DNA of 64,000 nucleotides from Billgrantia campisalis (lineage in GTDB: Bacteria > Pseudomonadota > Gammaproteobacteria > Pseudomonadales > Halomonadaceae), in assembly GCF_022341425.1 (NCBI RefSeq), contig NZ_JABFUC010000008.1, positions 164,078 through 228,077 on the forward strand, in the 5' to 3' direction. Of this stretch, positions 12,885 through 21,556 are shown piece by piece. The translations under genes and the position numbers were made by a program. Under the pieces are notes generated by a model that saw only the letters and a program-made list of their open reading frames with translations, was not told the DNA's origin and made no database searches. The first letter of the stretch is position 1; each line of letters begins with the position of its first letter.

Positions 12885-14492
12885 CTACCAGGGCAGCACG
12901 GCACCGTCGGTGCGCGGCTCGGTGCCGCCGTACAGCACGCCGGTATCGGGGTGGCGCAGGATGATCTGCCCGCGACCGAAGGTCAGGCCGTCGTGGCACT
13001 TGACGATGCGGTGGCCGCGGCGCGATAGCGCCTGGGCCAGGGGGTCGGGAAACTCGGGCTCCACCTCCACGGTGCGCCCGCCGGTCCACTTCCAGCGCGG
13101 CAGGTCCAGCGCCGCCTGGGGGTTGAGGCGATCCTCGAGCATGCTGGCCACCACCTGCACGTGGCCCTGAGGCTGCATGTAGCCGCCCATCACGCCGAAG
13201 GGGCCCACGGCCCGGTCGTCTCGGGTGATGAAGCCAGGAATGATGGTGTGGTAGCTGCGCTTGCCCGCTGCCAGGACATTGGCATGATCCGGCGCCAGGG
13301 AGAAGGACCAGCCGCGATTCTGCAGGCTGATGCCGGTCCCGGGGACCACCATCCCCGAGCCGAAGCCCTCGTAGTTGCTCTGGATGAAGGAGACCATATT
13401 GCCGTCGCCATCGGCGGTGGCCAGGTAGACGGTGCCGCCGCTGAGCGGGTTGCCGTGAACCGGCTCCAGGGCCTGCGGGCCGATCTGGGCGGCACGCCGC
13501 TCAAGGTAGTCGGCGGCCAGCAGCTGCGCCACGCTGGCCTGCATGGCGTCCCCTTCGGTGATGTAGTGCAGGCCATCGACATAGGCCAGCTTGGTGGCCT
13601 CGATGCGCCGGTGCAGTCGCTCCACGGGATCGCGGGGCTCATCGCCGAGGGCTTCCAGCATGCCCAGCGCCTGCAGGGCGATCAGGCCGCTGCCGTTGGG
13701 CGGGATCTCCCAGATATCGTGGCCGCGATAGCGGGTACTGATCGGGGTGACCCACTCGGGCTGGTAGGCGGCAAGATCGTCCCGGCGCAAGAAGCCCCCG
13801 TGCTGGCGTGAAAAGGCATCCAGGCGATCCGCTAGCTCGCCCTCATAGAAGTCGCGTCCCCGGGTGGCGGCAATCGCCTGGAGGGTGGTGGCCATCTCGG
13901 GGGAGCGCCACGCCTCGCCGGGCGCGGGCGCCCGGCCGGCGGGGGCGAAATGCGCGAACCAGGGGGCGAACTCTTCCCCGGTGTACTGGCCGTAGCGTTT
14001 GACGGCGGCTTGCCACAGCTGGCTGGCCACTGGGGTCACGGCATAGCCCTGGGTGGCGAACTCGATGGCCGGGGCGAGCAGCTCGGCAAACGGCAGCTTG
14101 CCGAAGCGCTCGGAGAGCGCCGCCCAGGCGGCGGGGGCGCCGGGAACGGTCACCGGCACCAGGCCGTGGGCCGGCATCTCGTCGTGGCCGAGCGCCTTGA
14201 CGGCCTCAACCGAGATACCGCGCGGGGCAGGGCCGCTGGCATTGAGGCCATGGAGCTCGCCGTTTATCCACACGATGGCGAAGGCGTCGCCACCGATGCC
14301 GTTGGAGGTCGGCTCGACCACGGTCAGCGCCGCCGCCGTGGCAATCGCCGCATCCACGGCATTGCCGCCGCGCTTGAGCATGTCGACGCCGGCCTGGGCG
14401 GCCAGCGGCTGAGAAGTGGCCACCATGCCGCGTTGGCCGTAGGTCAGCATGCGTCGCGAGGGGCTAGGGAAGTAGTGGGGATCGAAGTTCAT
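12885..14492 (-). CDS. Gamma-glutamyltransferase family protein (cytoplasmic, YwrD-like)
   Basis: An Ntn-hydrolase that self-cleaves and then hydrolyses or transfers gamma-glutamyl groups. From ATG 14492 (MNFDPHYFPSPSRRMLTYG) it is 535 residues. The start is set by GGAAG just upstream; the longer reading frame runs back into tctA. The predicted self-cleavage/catalytic Thr is residue 354 in NPLSGGTVYLATADGDGNM; the N-terminal GGNAVDAAIATAAAL and SNGIGGDAFAIVW motifs are intact. There is no signal peptide, unlike periplasmic E. coli Ggt, so it would act on an imported substrate. It is the last gene of the chrA-chrA-tctCBA-ggt operon. The exact substrate is unknown. Confidence 0.9.
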   Translation of the reverse strand: MNFDPHYFPSPSRRMLTYGQRGMVATSQPLAAQAGVDMLKRGGNAVDAAIATAAALTVVEPTSNGIGGDAFAIVWINGELHGLNASGPAPRGISVEAVKALGHDEMPAHGLVPVTVPGAPAAWAALSERFGKLPFAELLAPAIEFATQGYAVTPVASQLWQAAVKRYGQYTGEEFAPWFAHFAPAGRAPAPGEAWRSPEMATTLQAIAATRGRDFYEGELADRLDAFSRQHGGFLRRDDLAAYQPEWVTPISTRYRGHDIWEIPPNGSGLIALQALGMLEALGDEPRDPVERLHRRIEATKLAYVDGLHYITEGDAMQASVAQLLAADYLERRAAQIGPQALEPVHGNPLSGGTVYLATADGDGNMVSFIQSNYEGFGSGMVVPGTGISLQNRGWSFSLAPDHANVLAAGKRSYHTIIPGFITRDDRAVGPFGVMGGYMQPQGHVQVVASMLEDRLNPQAALDLPRWKWTGGRTVEVEPEFPDPLAQALSRRGHRIVKCHDGLTFGRGQIILRHPDTGVLYGGTEPRTDGAVLPW

Positions 14493-14500
14493 GGTGCTTC

Positions 14501-16024
14501 CTATTCGAGTGAGGCGTTGGTTCGAGAGGAAAAGGCTTTGCGCCGTCTCAGGTAGCTGATGATGCTGTACACGATGGAGACGGCAGCCAGGGTCAACAGG
14601 ATGGCGGATATCGGACGGGTAAAGAAAAGTGTCCACTCATCGCTGGTCTGGAAGGCGCGCCTCAGGTTGGTTTCGGCAATCGGGCCTAGCACGACCCCAA
14701 GTACCAGTGGGGCCAGCGGATAGTCGAGTTTTCTGAGCACATAGCCGGCAACGCCAACGCAGGCGAGCAGGTACAGGTCGGAAATGCGATTGTTCAGGGT
14801 ATAGGTCCCGATGGCGCAGCAGGCCAGTACCACGGGCACCACGATGTACTTGGGAACGTTGAGCAGTCGCAGGAAAGCGCGCATCAGGATCAGGCCAATA
14901 AACAGCATGAACACGGATGCCACCGCCATGGAGATGAACATGCCATAGACCAGGTCCGGGTTGTCGAGAATGAGTCGCGGACCGACGCTGATGCCGTGCA
15001 CCATGATGGCGGCCATCAGCACGGCGTCGGCAGGGGAGCCGGGAATCCCCAGGGCAATGAGCGGAATCAAGCTGCCACCAACCGTGGAGGAGTTGCCCGA
15101 CTCTGACGCCACGACACCTTCAGGCTCACCGTTACCGAACGTCTCCGGGTGCTTGGAGGCGCGCTTGGCCTGATCGTAGGCCAGCAGATTGGAAATCGAA
15201 CTGCCTGCCCCGGGCACCGCGCCGATGAAGACGCCGATCAACGATGAGCGCACCACATTGACGGGTTTGAGAATCACCTGCTTCACCGTGTCGAGCAGAT
15301 GGGGGCGCATGTCGCCGCTGATTAGCGATCCGGGCTGCGGTTTCCCGCCCCGGGCAGGCTCCAGCTCCGAGAGCAGCTGGCTCATGGCATACATGCCAAT
15401 CAGCACGACCAGGAAGGGGATACCGGCCGCCAGCAGTTCGTAACCGAATGTGAATCGCTCGCGCCCCATGATGGGATCGGGGCCGACGGTTGCCAGGCCA
15501 ATGCCGATCAGTCCGGCGATCAACCCTCTGAGGAGCGAGTCTCCGACTAGACTCGCGATGATGGTCAGGGCGAACACGATCAAGGCGAAGTACTCCCAAG
15601 GCCCCAGCTTCACCGCCATCAGCGCCAATGGCGGAGCCGCCATGATCAGCACGACAATGGAGATGAGAGACCCCACGAAGGAGGCGAGCAGGCCGAGGGA
15701 GAGCGCCTTGCCAGGTTGGCCCTTACGCGCCATGGGAAAAGCATCGAAGGTTGTTGCAACGGCAGAAGGGGTCCCCGGAATGCCGAGCAAGGCGGCGCTG
15801 AACAGCCCGCCGCTCAGCCCGCCGACGTAAACCGAGAGCATGACCGCGACCCCCTGCATCGGCGGCATGGCGAAGGTCAGGGGCAGGGTGAGTACGATGG
15901 CCATGGTGATCGTGAAGCCGGGGATGGCGGCGGACACGATACCGGCCAGGGTAGCGACTGCCATCAGCGCCAGGGTATAGGGCGTCATGACCCCACCCAG
16001 CGCCAACAGGAAAGCGTCTGTCAT
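14501..16024 (-). CDS. tctA: Tripartite tricarboxylate transporter, large permease TctA
   Basis: The large membrane subunit of a TTT-family secondary transporter, which takes substrate from a TctC-type binding protein. The 507 residues are highly hydrophobic with about 11-12 spans. Family signatures include GFTITMAIVLTLPLTF, LSGGLFSAALLGIPGTPSA near residue 70 and the repeated GNSSTVGGSLIPLIALGIPGSPADA near residue 310. Only 8 bp separate its stop from the ggt start and 12 bp its start from tctB. TTT substrates range from citrate to dicarboxylates and other carboxylates; this one is not deducible. Confidence 0.95.
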   Translation of the reverse strand: MTDAFLLALGGVMTPYTLALMAVATLAGIVSAAIPGFTITMAIVLTLPLTFAMPPMQGVAVMLSVYVGGLSGGLFSAALLGIPGTPSAVATTFDAFPMARKGQPGKALSLGLLASFVGSLISIVVLIMAAPPLALMAVKLGPWEYFALIVFALTIIASLVGDSLLRGLIAGLIGIGLATVGPDPIMGRERFTFGYELLAAGIPFLVVLIGMYAMSQLLSELEPARGGKPQPGSLISGDMRPHLLDTVKQVILKPVNVVRSSLIGVFIGAVPGAGSSISNLLAYDQAKRASKHPETFGNGEPEGVVASESGNSSTVGGSLIPLIALGIPGSPADAVLMAAIMVHGISVGPRLILDNPDLVYGMFISMAVASVFMLFIGLILMRAFLRLLNVPKYIVVPVVLACCAIGTYTLNNRISDLYLLACVGVAGYVLRKLDYPLAPLVLGVVLGPIAETNLRRAFQTSDEWTLFFTRPISAILLTLAAVSIVYSIISYLRRRKAFSSRTNASLE

Positions 16025-16036
16025 GATTTCACCTGA

Positions 16037-16534
16037 TTACCATCTTGCTCTGGGTAGGTAGATGCTGAATACCTCGGAAAAGAGGTAGTAGGGACCGGCT
16101 GAAAAAACAGCAGCGACTAACAAGGCGATAACGATAGCGGTCAGCCGTTTCGGCGCCATCAGAATCTGGGCAGCCGACAGGTACAGGAAGGTACTGGTCA
16201 TGAACCCGAGCCATGGCAGGAAGGCCATGTAGGCGATGAACAGCACCAGGTTAACGATCACCGTCTTCAGCTTGACGATGCTCTGCAGGCAGGTTGCCCA
16301 GGTCGTCCTGGGCAGGCCCTGCTTGAAGAGCTCCGTGACGAAGGCGATGGTGCAGAGTACGGCAATGGACAGAAAAATGATGCGAGGAAAGGCCCCTGCG
16401 CTCATGGGCTCCCAGCGGGAGGCCGGCAGCGAGCCGGCCTTGAGGGACATGAGCAGCGCGAGAGAGGCAATGATGGCATAGGAGAGAAGCTGCAGCGTGG
16501 GCAGCAAGCTCTCCTCTCTGGTTCTTCTTTCCAT
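16037..16534 (-). CDS. tctB: Tripartite tricarboxylate transporter, small permease TctB
   Basis: The small membrane subunit of the TTT transporter. The 165 residues have four hydrophobic segments (near residues 14-30, 46-66, 87-112, 124-157) and the typical PxxxPxxxxxxL region in the first loop (LPASRWEPMSAGAFPRI). Function follows from size, topology and its place between tctC and tctA. Confidence 0.9.
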   Translation of the reverse strand: MERRTREESLLPTLQLLSYAIIASLALLMSLKAGSLPASRWEPMSAGAFPRIIFLSIAVLCTIAFVTELFKQGLPRTTWATCLQSIVKLKTVIVNLVLFIAYMAFLPWLGFMTSTFLYLSAAQILMAPKRLTAIVIALLVAAVFSAGPYYLFSEVFSIYLPRARW

Positions 16535-16559
16535 GCGGGCCTCCTGAAGACACCTTGCC

Positions 16560-17510
16560 TCAGTCGAGGAGGTGGGCGTTGGCCTCGATGGCCTGGTTCA
16601 TGTCGTGCAGGTAGTCGTTATAGTCGGCTCGGCCCATATAGCGAACGGTGCCACCAACATTGGCAACCTGGGTTCGGAAGGATTCGCTCTCGGCGATCGT
16701 CGCCAGCGCGCTTTCGAGCGTATCGAGAATCGCTTCAGGGGTGCCCTTGGGCGCCACCAGGCCACGTGTCACGAGGAACTCCAGGTCGTAGCCCAGTTCT
16801 TGAAGAGTCGGTGTGCCCGGCAGCTCATCAATGCGTTCGGTCGTGGCCACCGCAAGGATGTTCATGTCGCCATTTTCCACGAAGGAGCTGGTGGACGAGT
16901 AGTCCTCGATGGCGACGCTGATGTGACCACCCGCCAGGGCGCGCAGCCGCTCTCCCGTGCCTTCATAGCCGACGTAGCCGAATTCGGTGCCGGTTGCCTC
17001 CTCGAACTGGACGGCCCACAGGTGGGGAATGCCGCCCATGGTCACGCCCATGCGGTATTCTCCCGGGCTGGCCGTGACATCCTCGAGGAGGTCGTCAAGC
17101 GTTTCCCAGCCGGTATCGGCGTTGACGGCGATGACGGAATTGATGCTGGTCATCATGGAGATCACGTCGAAGTCATCCCAGTTCAGGTCGGTGACGCCGG
17201 AATGGTGCGCGATCAGCAGGCCTTCGTGGATCTGGGTGATGGTGTAACCGTCGTTGTCGCGGCGGGTGGCCTCACGCAGCCCGATGGTGCCGCTCGCTCC
17301 TGGCATGTTGATAATGGGGACAGCCTCACCCAGGGCTTCCTCGAGGTGCTGTCCGACGATACGCATCAAAAGGTCGCTACCACCCCCCGGCCCCCAGGGA
17401 ACGATGAACTCGATGGGCTTTTCGGGATAGCTGTCGGTGGCCATGGTAAAGGGGGACGTGGCCAGGGCGGCGGCGGCTGTGGATGCGGCGATGAAGGTGT
17501 GTAGCTTCAT
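16560..17510 (-). CDS. tctC: Tripartite tricarboxylate transporter substrate-binding protein (TctC/Bug family)
   Basis: A periplasmic receptor for the TctAB permease. From ATG 17510 it is 316 residues with a clear signal peptide (MKLHTFIAASTAAAALATS, cleaved near residue 26); a longer frame upstream lacks any secretory signal and is not used. After it come the Bug-family features YPEKPIEFIVPWGPGGGSD, INMPGASGTIG, and GYVGYEGTGERLRALAGGHI. Bug receptors bind a range of carboxylates and amino-acid-like ligands. Confidence 0.93.
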   Translation of the reverse strand: MKLHTFIAASTAAAALATSPFTMATDSYPEKPIEFIVPWGPGGGSDLLMRIVGQHLEEALGEAVPIINMPGASGTIGLREATRRDNDGYTITQIHEGLLIAHHSGVTDLNWDDFDVISMMTSINSVIAVNADTGWETLDDLLEDVTASPGEYRMGVTMGGIPHLWAVQFEEATGTEFGYVGYEGTGERLRALAGGHISVAIEDYSSTSSFVENGDMNILAVATTERIDELPGTPTLQELGYDLEFLVTRGLVAPKGTPEAILDTLESALATIAESESFRTQVANVGGTVRYMGRADYNDYLHDMNQAIEANAHLLD

Positions 17511-17568
17511 GAAATACCTCGGTTTGTCTTTGTTGTGCAAAAAGGTGAAGTCGAGTGATGGAGTCTTG

Positions 17569-18099
17569 CTAGGTGATGAATAGCCCTCCATAGATCAGTG
17601 CGGCCATGATCACGAAGGCCGGGTGGGTCTTGAATCGCAGCAGGGCGATGGCGGAAAACGCGGCGATCAGCCCAGTGTGGAATGCCCCCGCGCCGCGGAC
17701 CCCCTCGAGCAGGAATCCCAGGGCCAGCGCGGCCATCATCAGGGCGATGACAGGGCGGACCCATTGGCTCATGCGCTGGACGCGGGGGGAGTGGCGATGG
17801 CGATAGAGCAGTCCCAGCGCGCCGAGCATCAGCAGCAACGAGGGCGCTACGGTAGCCAGTACCGCCACTGCGGCACCGCCGGCCCCGGCGACGTCATAGC
17901 CCACGTGGCCGGCCATCTTGGTCGCGATGGGGCTGGGTAGGGCATTGCCCAGCGCCAGGGTCTCGGCGAACTGGTGGGCGCTCATCCAGCCGTAGTGGCC
18001 GACCACTTCCGCTTCGATCAGCGGAATGATGGCCGGGCCGCCACCGTAGCCGATGATGTTGGGAATGAAGAAGGCGAGAAACAGCTCCCAGTAAATCAT
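17569..18099 (-). CDS. ChrA-family transporter, short-chain subunit 2
   Basis: A half-size (about 176 residues) member of the chromate ion transporter superfamily, starting at ATG 18099 inside the stop of the preceding chrA half (4-bp ATGA overlap). It shows FFIPNIIGYGGGPAIIPLI near the N-terminus, matching the ChrA FxxxGxxxFGGG motif, then ALGNALPSPIATKMAGHVGYDVAG. Short-chain ChrA proteins work as pairs of opposite topology. The context (TTT transporter, Ggt) argues against assuming chromate as the physiological substrate. Confidence 0.85.
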   Translation of the reverse strand: MIYWELFLAFFIPNIIGYGGGPAIIPLIEAEVVGHYGWMSAHQFAETLALGNALPSPIATKMAGHVGYDVAGAGGAAVAVLATVAPSLLLMLGALGLLYRHRHSPRVQRMSQWVRPVIALMMAALALGFLLEGVRGAGAFHTGLIAAFSAIALLRFKTHPAFVIMAALIYGGLFIT

Positions 18100-18668
18100 T
18101 GGGCGGCCCTGCTTGGCGAAGCGGCCGGACGCAGTAGCGCTGCGGCCAGCAGGCTGCCTATTACCCAGCCGGGGTGCAGGCCCACAGCGTAGATCAGCAC
18201 CGCGGCCGCCGCCGACATGGCCAGGCTGACTCCCCAGCCGAGGGCAAGGCGTGACTTGTTGAAAAAGTCCCAGGTCAGTTGCGCCATCATCACCATGACC
18301 ACCGGCACCACCGCCTGGCCCATTCCCTGTATCCAACTGATATGGCGGTAGCGGCTGAAAAGACCGAGGAGCAGAATCATCGCCAGGATCATGGGCAGGA
18401 TCACCGCGGCGACAGCGACGACACAGCCGCGCACGCCCGCCACCCGGTAGCCGATATAGCCGGGCATCTTGGTGGCGATGGGGCCTGGCAGGGTGTTGCC
18501 GATGGCCAGCACGTCGGCAAAGTCGTCATCGCTCAACCAGCGATAGCGCTCGACCACTTCCTGGCGGACCAGCGGGATCATGGCGGGGCCTCCACCGAAA
18601 CCGAGCAGGCCAACGCGGGTGAAGGCCCAAAACAGGGGCCATAGCTGAGGCGGAGTGGCGGCGCTCAA
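18096..18668 (-). CDS. ChrA-family transporter, short-chain subunit 1
   Basis: The first gene of the six-gene minus-strand operon: 190 residues with motifs TRVGLLGFGGGPAMIPLV and AIGNTLPGPIATKMPGYIGYRVAGVRG typical of ChrA N-terminal halves, and five to six hydrophobic segments. It is translationally coupled to the second half. Together they equal one long-chain ChrA. In the family these export chromate or other oxyanions; here the partners suggest a role linked to the uptake operon. Confidence 0.87.
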   Translation of the reverse strand: MSAATPPQLWPLFWAFTRVGLLGFGGGPAMIPLVRQEVVERYRWLSDDDFADVLAIGNTLPGPIATKMPGYIGYRVAGVRGCVVAVAAVILPMILAMILLLGLFSRYRHISWIQGMGQAVVPVVMVMMAQLTWDFFNKSRLALGWGVSLAMSAAAAVLIYAVGLHPGWVIGSLLAAALLRPAASPSRAAQ

Positions 18669-18831
18669 GGCTGGCTCCCGGGTAGGTCGACGAAAGTATT
18701 AGAAATTGATTTGTTCATGAGTGATCTTATTTGAATGATAAAATCGATTATTGAGAACGAAATATAGATTGCCCGGCGAAGATGGGTCAAGCTTGCATCA
18801 GACTGAATTTCAGCCAGGGGGAGGAGGTGAG
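18669..18831. promoter_or_regulatory. Divergent promoter region of the chrA-tct-ggt operon and GntR gene
   Basis: 163 bp that is noticeably AT-rich (18700-18770) between the two divergent starts. It contains a GATAAAAT and the palindromic AATCGATT near 18742, which could be promoter or operator elements. GntR/FCD regulators usually bind such shared regions. No operator can be assigned with confidence. Confidence 0.5.
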
Positions 18832-19500
18832 ATGGCGACATCCGAGCGGACAAGACGAGAGACGACGTCCAGCCGTGTCTACGACATCCTGCGCCAGGAC
18901 CTGCTCAACGGTCGTTTCGAGGCCGGGGAGAAGTTGGCGATCAGTGCGCTGAAGGACCACTATGGGGTAGGGCTCAGCCCGCTGCGCGAGGCGCTCAACC
19001 GTCTGGCGGCCTACGGGTTGCTGATTCAGGAGAATCAGCGGGGGTTTCGTGTGCCGACCATGGCGCGAGAGGAGCTCGAGGATATTGCCGGCATGCGCCG
19101 GGAGCTCGAGGGGATGGCCCTTGAGTGGGCGATTGGTCGGGGTGATGCGGAGTGGGAGTCGGAGCTGTTGGCGGCAGCCCACCGCCTCAAGCGTACCGAT
19201 CTGGCAGCAGGGCAGGTTGACGAGTGGGAGCAGCTGCATGCGCGCTTCCACCGGACCCTGGTAGCTCCCTGTGGCTCGGTATGGCTACTGCGCTTCATCG
19301 AGCAGCTGCATGACCAGTTTGACCGCTACCGTCGACTGGCGCCTGAAGCGCCCGATGTGCGTCGGATTCTGGATGCTCAGCACGAGGAGCTGGTGGAGCT
19401 GGCGCTGAAACGCAACACCCGGGCTGCGCGGGCAGTGATGGAGGATCACGTGCAGCGCTCTTACGAGGTGGCGCTGCAGGGCTTTGCCGAACTCGGCTAA
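18832..19500 (+). CDS. GntR-family transcriptional regulator (FadR subfamily, FCD domain)
   Basis: A one-component regulator, 222 residues from ATG 18832, chosen because of the strong GGAGGAGGTGAG just before it. The winged-helix N-terminus (SRVYDILRQDLLNGRFEAGEKL, then GVGLSPLREALNRLAAYGLL) is a textbook GntR domain. The rest is an all-helical FCD ligand domain with candidate metal ligands in HARFHRTL and the C-terminal MEDHVQRS. It is divergent from the chrA-tctCBA-ggt operon, which it most likely controls in response to the transported carboxylate or its product. Confidence 0.93.
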   Translation: MATSERTRRETTSSRVYDILRQDLLNGRFEAGEKLAISALKDHYGVGLSPLREALNRLAAYGLLIQENQRGFRVPTMAREELEDIAGMRRELEGMALEWAIGRGDAEWESELLAAAHRLKRTDLAAGQVDEWEQLHARFHRTLVAPCGSVWLLRFIEQLHDQFDRYRRLAPEAPDVRRILDAQHEELVELALKRNTRAARAVMEDHVQRSYEVALQGFAELG

Positions 19501-19594
19501 GGACACGCTGTCGCCATCAGGCAAGCTGTTCATGTCGATAAGCATCGGGGCGACCCGGTGGCTAAGCGATGCGCCTTGCCCTCCGTTCGCCGAC

Positions 19595-20239
19595 CTAGCC
19601 GGCGGTGTTACTCTGCGTCGTTGGCGGTCTAAGGCGCTCTACGCGCCCACGCAGCCGGGCTTCGAGCGGGCCGAGGTCCACCGGGATATCGCGGGGCCAG
19701 CCGGCGGTGAGGACGACCCCGTCGGCACCGTACTCGGCGGCCTCCACGGGCACCGCCTGGCCATCGAGCCAGGCGCGGGCCTCGGCCTCGCCGGCGAAGT
19801 CGACCCTCAGGCGCAGCGCGGTGCGCTCCACGACCTCGCGGCGCGGGAGCGTCTCCAGGCCCTGGCCGACCGCCTGGGCGTAGGCCCGGGCCAGCCCGCC
19901 GGTGCCGAGCTTGGTGCCGCCGAAGTAGCGGATCACCACGCAGCCTACCTGGCCGAGCCCGCTGCCCTCCAGTACCTGGAACATGGGGCGCCCGGCGGTG
20001 CCGCCGGGTTCGCCGTCGTCGGCAAAGCCGATGGCGGCCTGCTCGCCGGGTGGCCCGGCGATAAAGGCGCTGCAGTGGTGGCTAGCGTTGGGGTGGGTGC
20101 GGCGCGCAGCGGCCAGCAGGGTCTCGAAGGCCGCAGTGTCCGGCGCATGGCAGAGCCAGGCGATGAAGCGGCTCTTCTCCACCTCCAGTTCGCTCTCGCG
20201 CCACTCACCGGGCGGGATGTCGGGAACCGGATAGCGCAT
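19595..20239 (-). CDS. yigZ: YigZ/IMPACT family protein
   Basis: 214 residues with the UPF0029 N-terminal signature (EVEKSRFIAWL, ARRTHPNASHHCSAFI, DDGEPGGTAGRPMFQVLEGSGL, VVIRYFGGTKLGTGGLARAY) and a smaller C-terminal domain. The eukaryotic relative IMPACT modulates Gcn2; the bacterial role is not established. Its ATG overlaps the stop codon of the upstream S24 peptidase gene (TGATG), so the two are translationally coupled and should share the SOS-boxed promoter. Confidence 0.93.
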   Translation of the reverse strand: MRYPVPDIPPGEWRESELEVEKSRFIAWLCHAPDTAAFETLLAAARRTHPNASHHCSAFIAGPPGEQAAIGFADDGEPGGTAGRPMFQVLEGSGLGQVGCVVIRYFGGTKLGTGGLARAYAQAVGQGLETLPRREVVERTALRLRVDFAGEAEARAWLDGQAVPVEAAEYGADGVVLTAGWPRDIPVDLGPLEARLRGRVERLRPPTTQSNTAG

Positions 20240-20709
20240 CAGTGGGTCAGCTCGCGCTGGCGCACCACGCCCATCACCATGCCGAGCACCTGGATGTCGC
20301 TGTTCTTCAGGTAGATCGGCGCCATGCTCTCGTTGGCGGGCTGCAGGCGCACGCCGCTCTTCTCGATATAGAGCTTCTTCAGGGTGACCTCCTGCTGGTT
20401 GATCAGCACCACCGCGGTTTCGCCGTTCTCGGCGCTCTCCTGGCGCTCGATGATGATCACGTCGCCATCATAGATGTGGCAGTCGACCATCGAGTCGCCG
20501 CGCACGCGCAGGGCGTAGGTGTTGCGTCGCACCATGCTCGCCGGTGCGCGAACGCTGCCGCCGCTGGGGCAGGCCTCGATGGGCAGGCCGGCCGAGACCT
20601 CGCCGAGCAGCGGGACCTCGATCAGCTCGGTGGCGTCGACGCTGGCCCAGGACTCGGCCAGTGGCAGGTTGGGGCGTCGCTGCAGAAATCGTGTGGAAAC
20701 CTCAGGCAT
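20239..20709 (-). CDS. LexA/UmuD-like S24 self-cleaving protein without DNA-binding domain
   Basis: 156 residues from ATG 20709. It has the S24 peptidase core only: cleavage site Ala40-Gly41 in LLGEVSAGLP, catalytic Ser73 in RVRGDSMVD, and Lys111 in EVTLKKL as the general base. The winged-helix domain of LexA (about 70 residues) is absent; a longer reading frame upstream has no similarity to it. The layout is that of UmuD, but the A-G cleavage site is LexA-like, and no umuC follows; yigZ does. A LexA box lies 25 bp upstream. It is probably a UmuD-like SOS mutagenesis accessory protein. Confidence 0.85.
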   Translation of the reverse strand: MPEVSTRFLQRRPNLPLAESWASVDATELIEVPLLGEVSAGLPIEACPSGGSVRAPASMVRRNTYALRVRGDSMVDCHIYDGDVIIIERQESAENGETAVVLINQQEVTLKKLYIEKSGVRLQPANESMAPIYLKNSDIQVLGMVMGVVRQRELTH

Positions 20710-20733
20710 GTGGTGTCTCCCCTGTCGCAAGAC

Positions 20734-20749
20734 CTGTTGAAATGTACAG
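20734..20749 (-). promoter_or_regulatory. LexA (SOS) box before the S24 peptidase gene
   Basis: CTG-N10-CAG (CTG 20734-20736, CAG 20747-20749) flanked symmetrically by AC and GT, 25 bp before the minus-strand start at 20709. The same spacing rule as the recA box. The divergent ccmA start is about 160 bp away on the other side. Confidence 0.85.
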
Positions 20750-20911
20750 GTGTTTTGCATCATAGCACCGGTCGCGCTGCTGGCAAGTTCCATGGCGCGA
20801 AGCAAGCCTTGACCTGCGGCAAGGGTGGCGCCGGGAGCCGGCCGCATGACTAGCGGGAAAGGCCCATTGCGTGTAGAGTCCGGGCGAAAATCGCCATTCC
20901 TGGAGAGTGCC

Positions 20912-21556
20912 TTGAGCCTGCGTCTACAAGCGCAAAACCTGGCCTGCGAGCGCGACGATCGCTGGCTGTTTCGGGGCCTGGATCTGGACATCCGCGCCGG
21001 CGAGATCGTTCGCGTCGAAGGACCCAACGGCAGCGGCAAGACCACCCTGCTGAAGATCCTGTCCGGGCAGCTGGCCGACTACGAGGGTGAGCTCTACTGG
21101 GACGAGCGTCCGATGCGCCAGGCGCGCGAGTCTTTCCTGTCCAACCTTCTTTACATGGGGCATGCCCCCGGGGTCAAGGCGGCGCTGACACCGCTGGAAA
21201 ATCTCGCCTGGTACCAGGCCATGGCCGGACAGCCGCGGGACGAGGCGGCGCGCTTCGCTGCCCTGGAAGACGTGGGGCTGGCCGGCTTCGAGGACCTGCC
21301 GGCAGGGCAGCTCTCCGCCGGCCAGCAGCGCCGCGTGGCCCTGGCACGCCTGGTGCTCACCCCCCGCCCGCTGTGGGTGCTCGACGAGCCCTTCACCGCC
21401 ATCGACCGCGACGGCGTGGGCGCGCTGGAGCAGCGCCTGGTCGAGCATGCCCGCCGGGGCGGCTGCGTGCTGGTGACCACCCACCATGAACTGACGCCCT
21501 GCGCCGAGCTGCGCCGTATCCGCCTGGGCGGGGGAGGTGTCGATGTCGGCAACTGA
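20912..21556 (+). CDS. ccmA: Cytochrome c maturation ATP-binding protein CcmA
   Basis: The ATPase of the CcmABCD complex that releases haem-loaded CcmE. The best start is TTG 20912 (SLRLQAQNLACERDDRWLF follows), with TGGAGAG 8 bp upstream; ATG codons further upstream add residues without family counterparts. About 214 residues with Walker A EGPNGSGKTTLLK, signature QLSAGQQRRVALARL, Walker B PLWVLDEPF and switch TTHHEL. Its 3' end overlaps ccmB. Confidence 0.95.
   Translation: MSLRLQAQNLACERDDRWLFRGLDLDIRAGEIVRVEGPNGSGKTTLLKILSGQLADYEGELYWDERPMRQARESFLSNLLYMGHAPGVKAALTPLENLAWYQAMAGQPRDEAARFAALEDVGLAGFEDLPAGQLSAGQQRRVALARLVLTPRPLWVLDEPFTAIDRDGVGALEQRLVEHARRGGCVLVTTHHELTPCAELRRIRLGGGGVDVGN

Noticed and set aside
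17569..18668. Dedicated chromate-resistance locus
   Set aside because: The ChrA pair is at the head of a carboxylate uptake/hydrolysis operon with a GntR regulator, and no chrB, chrC or chrF is present. Chromate export remains only a possibility.
20239..21045. Full-length LexA repressor
   Set aside because: The upstream extension of the frame runs antisense over the ccmA start, shows no winged-helix LexA N-terminus, and the LexA box lies inside it. The true start is ATG 20709.
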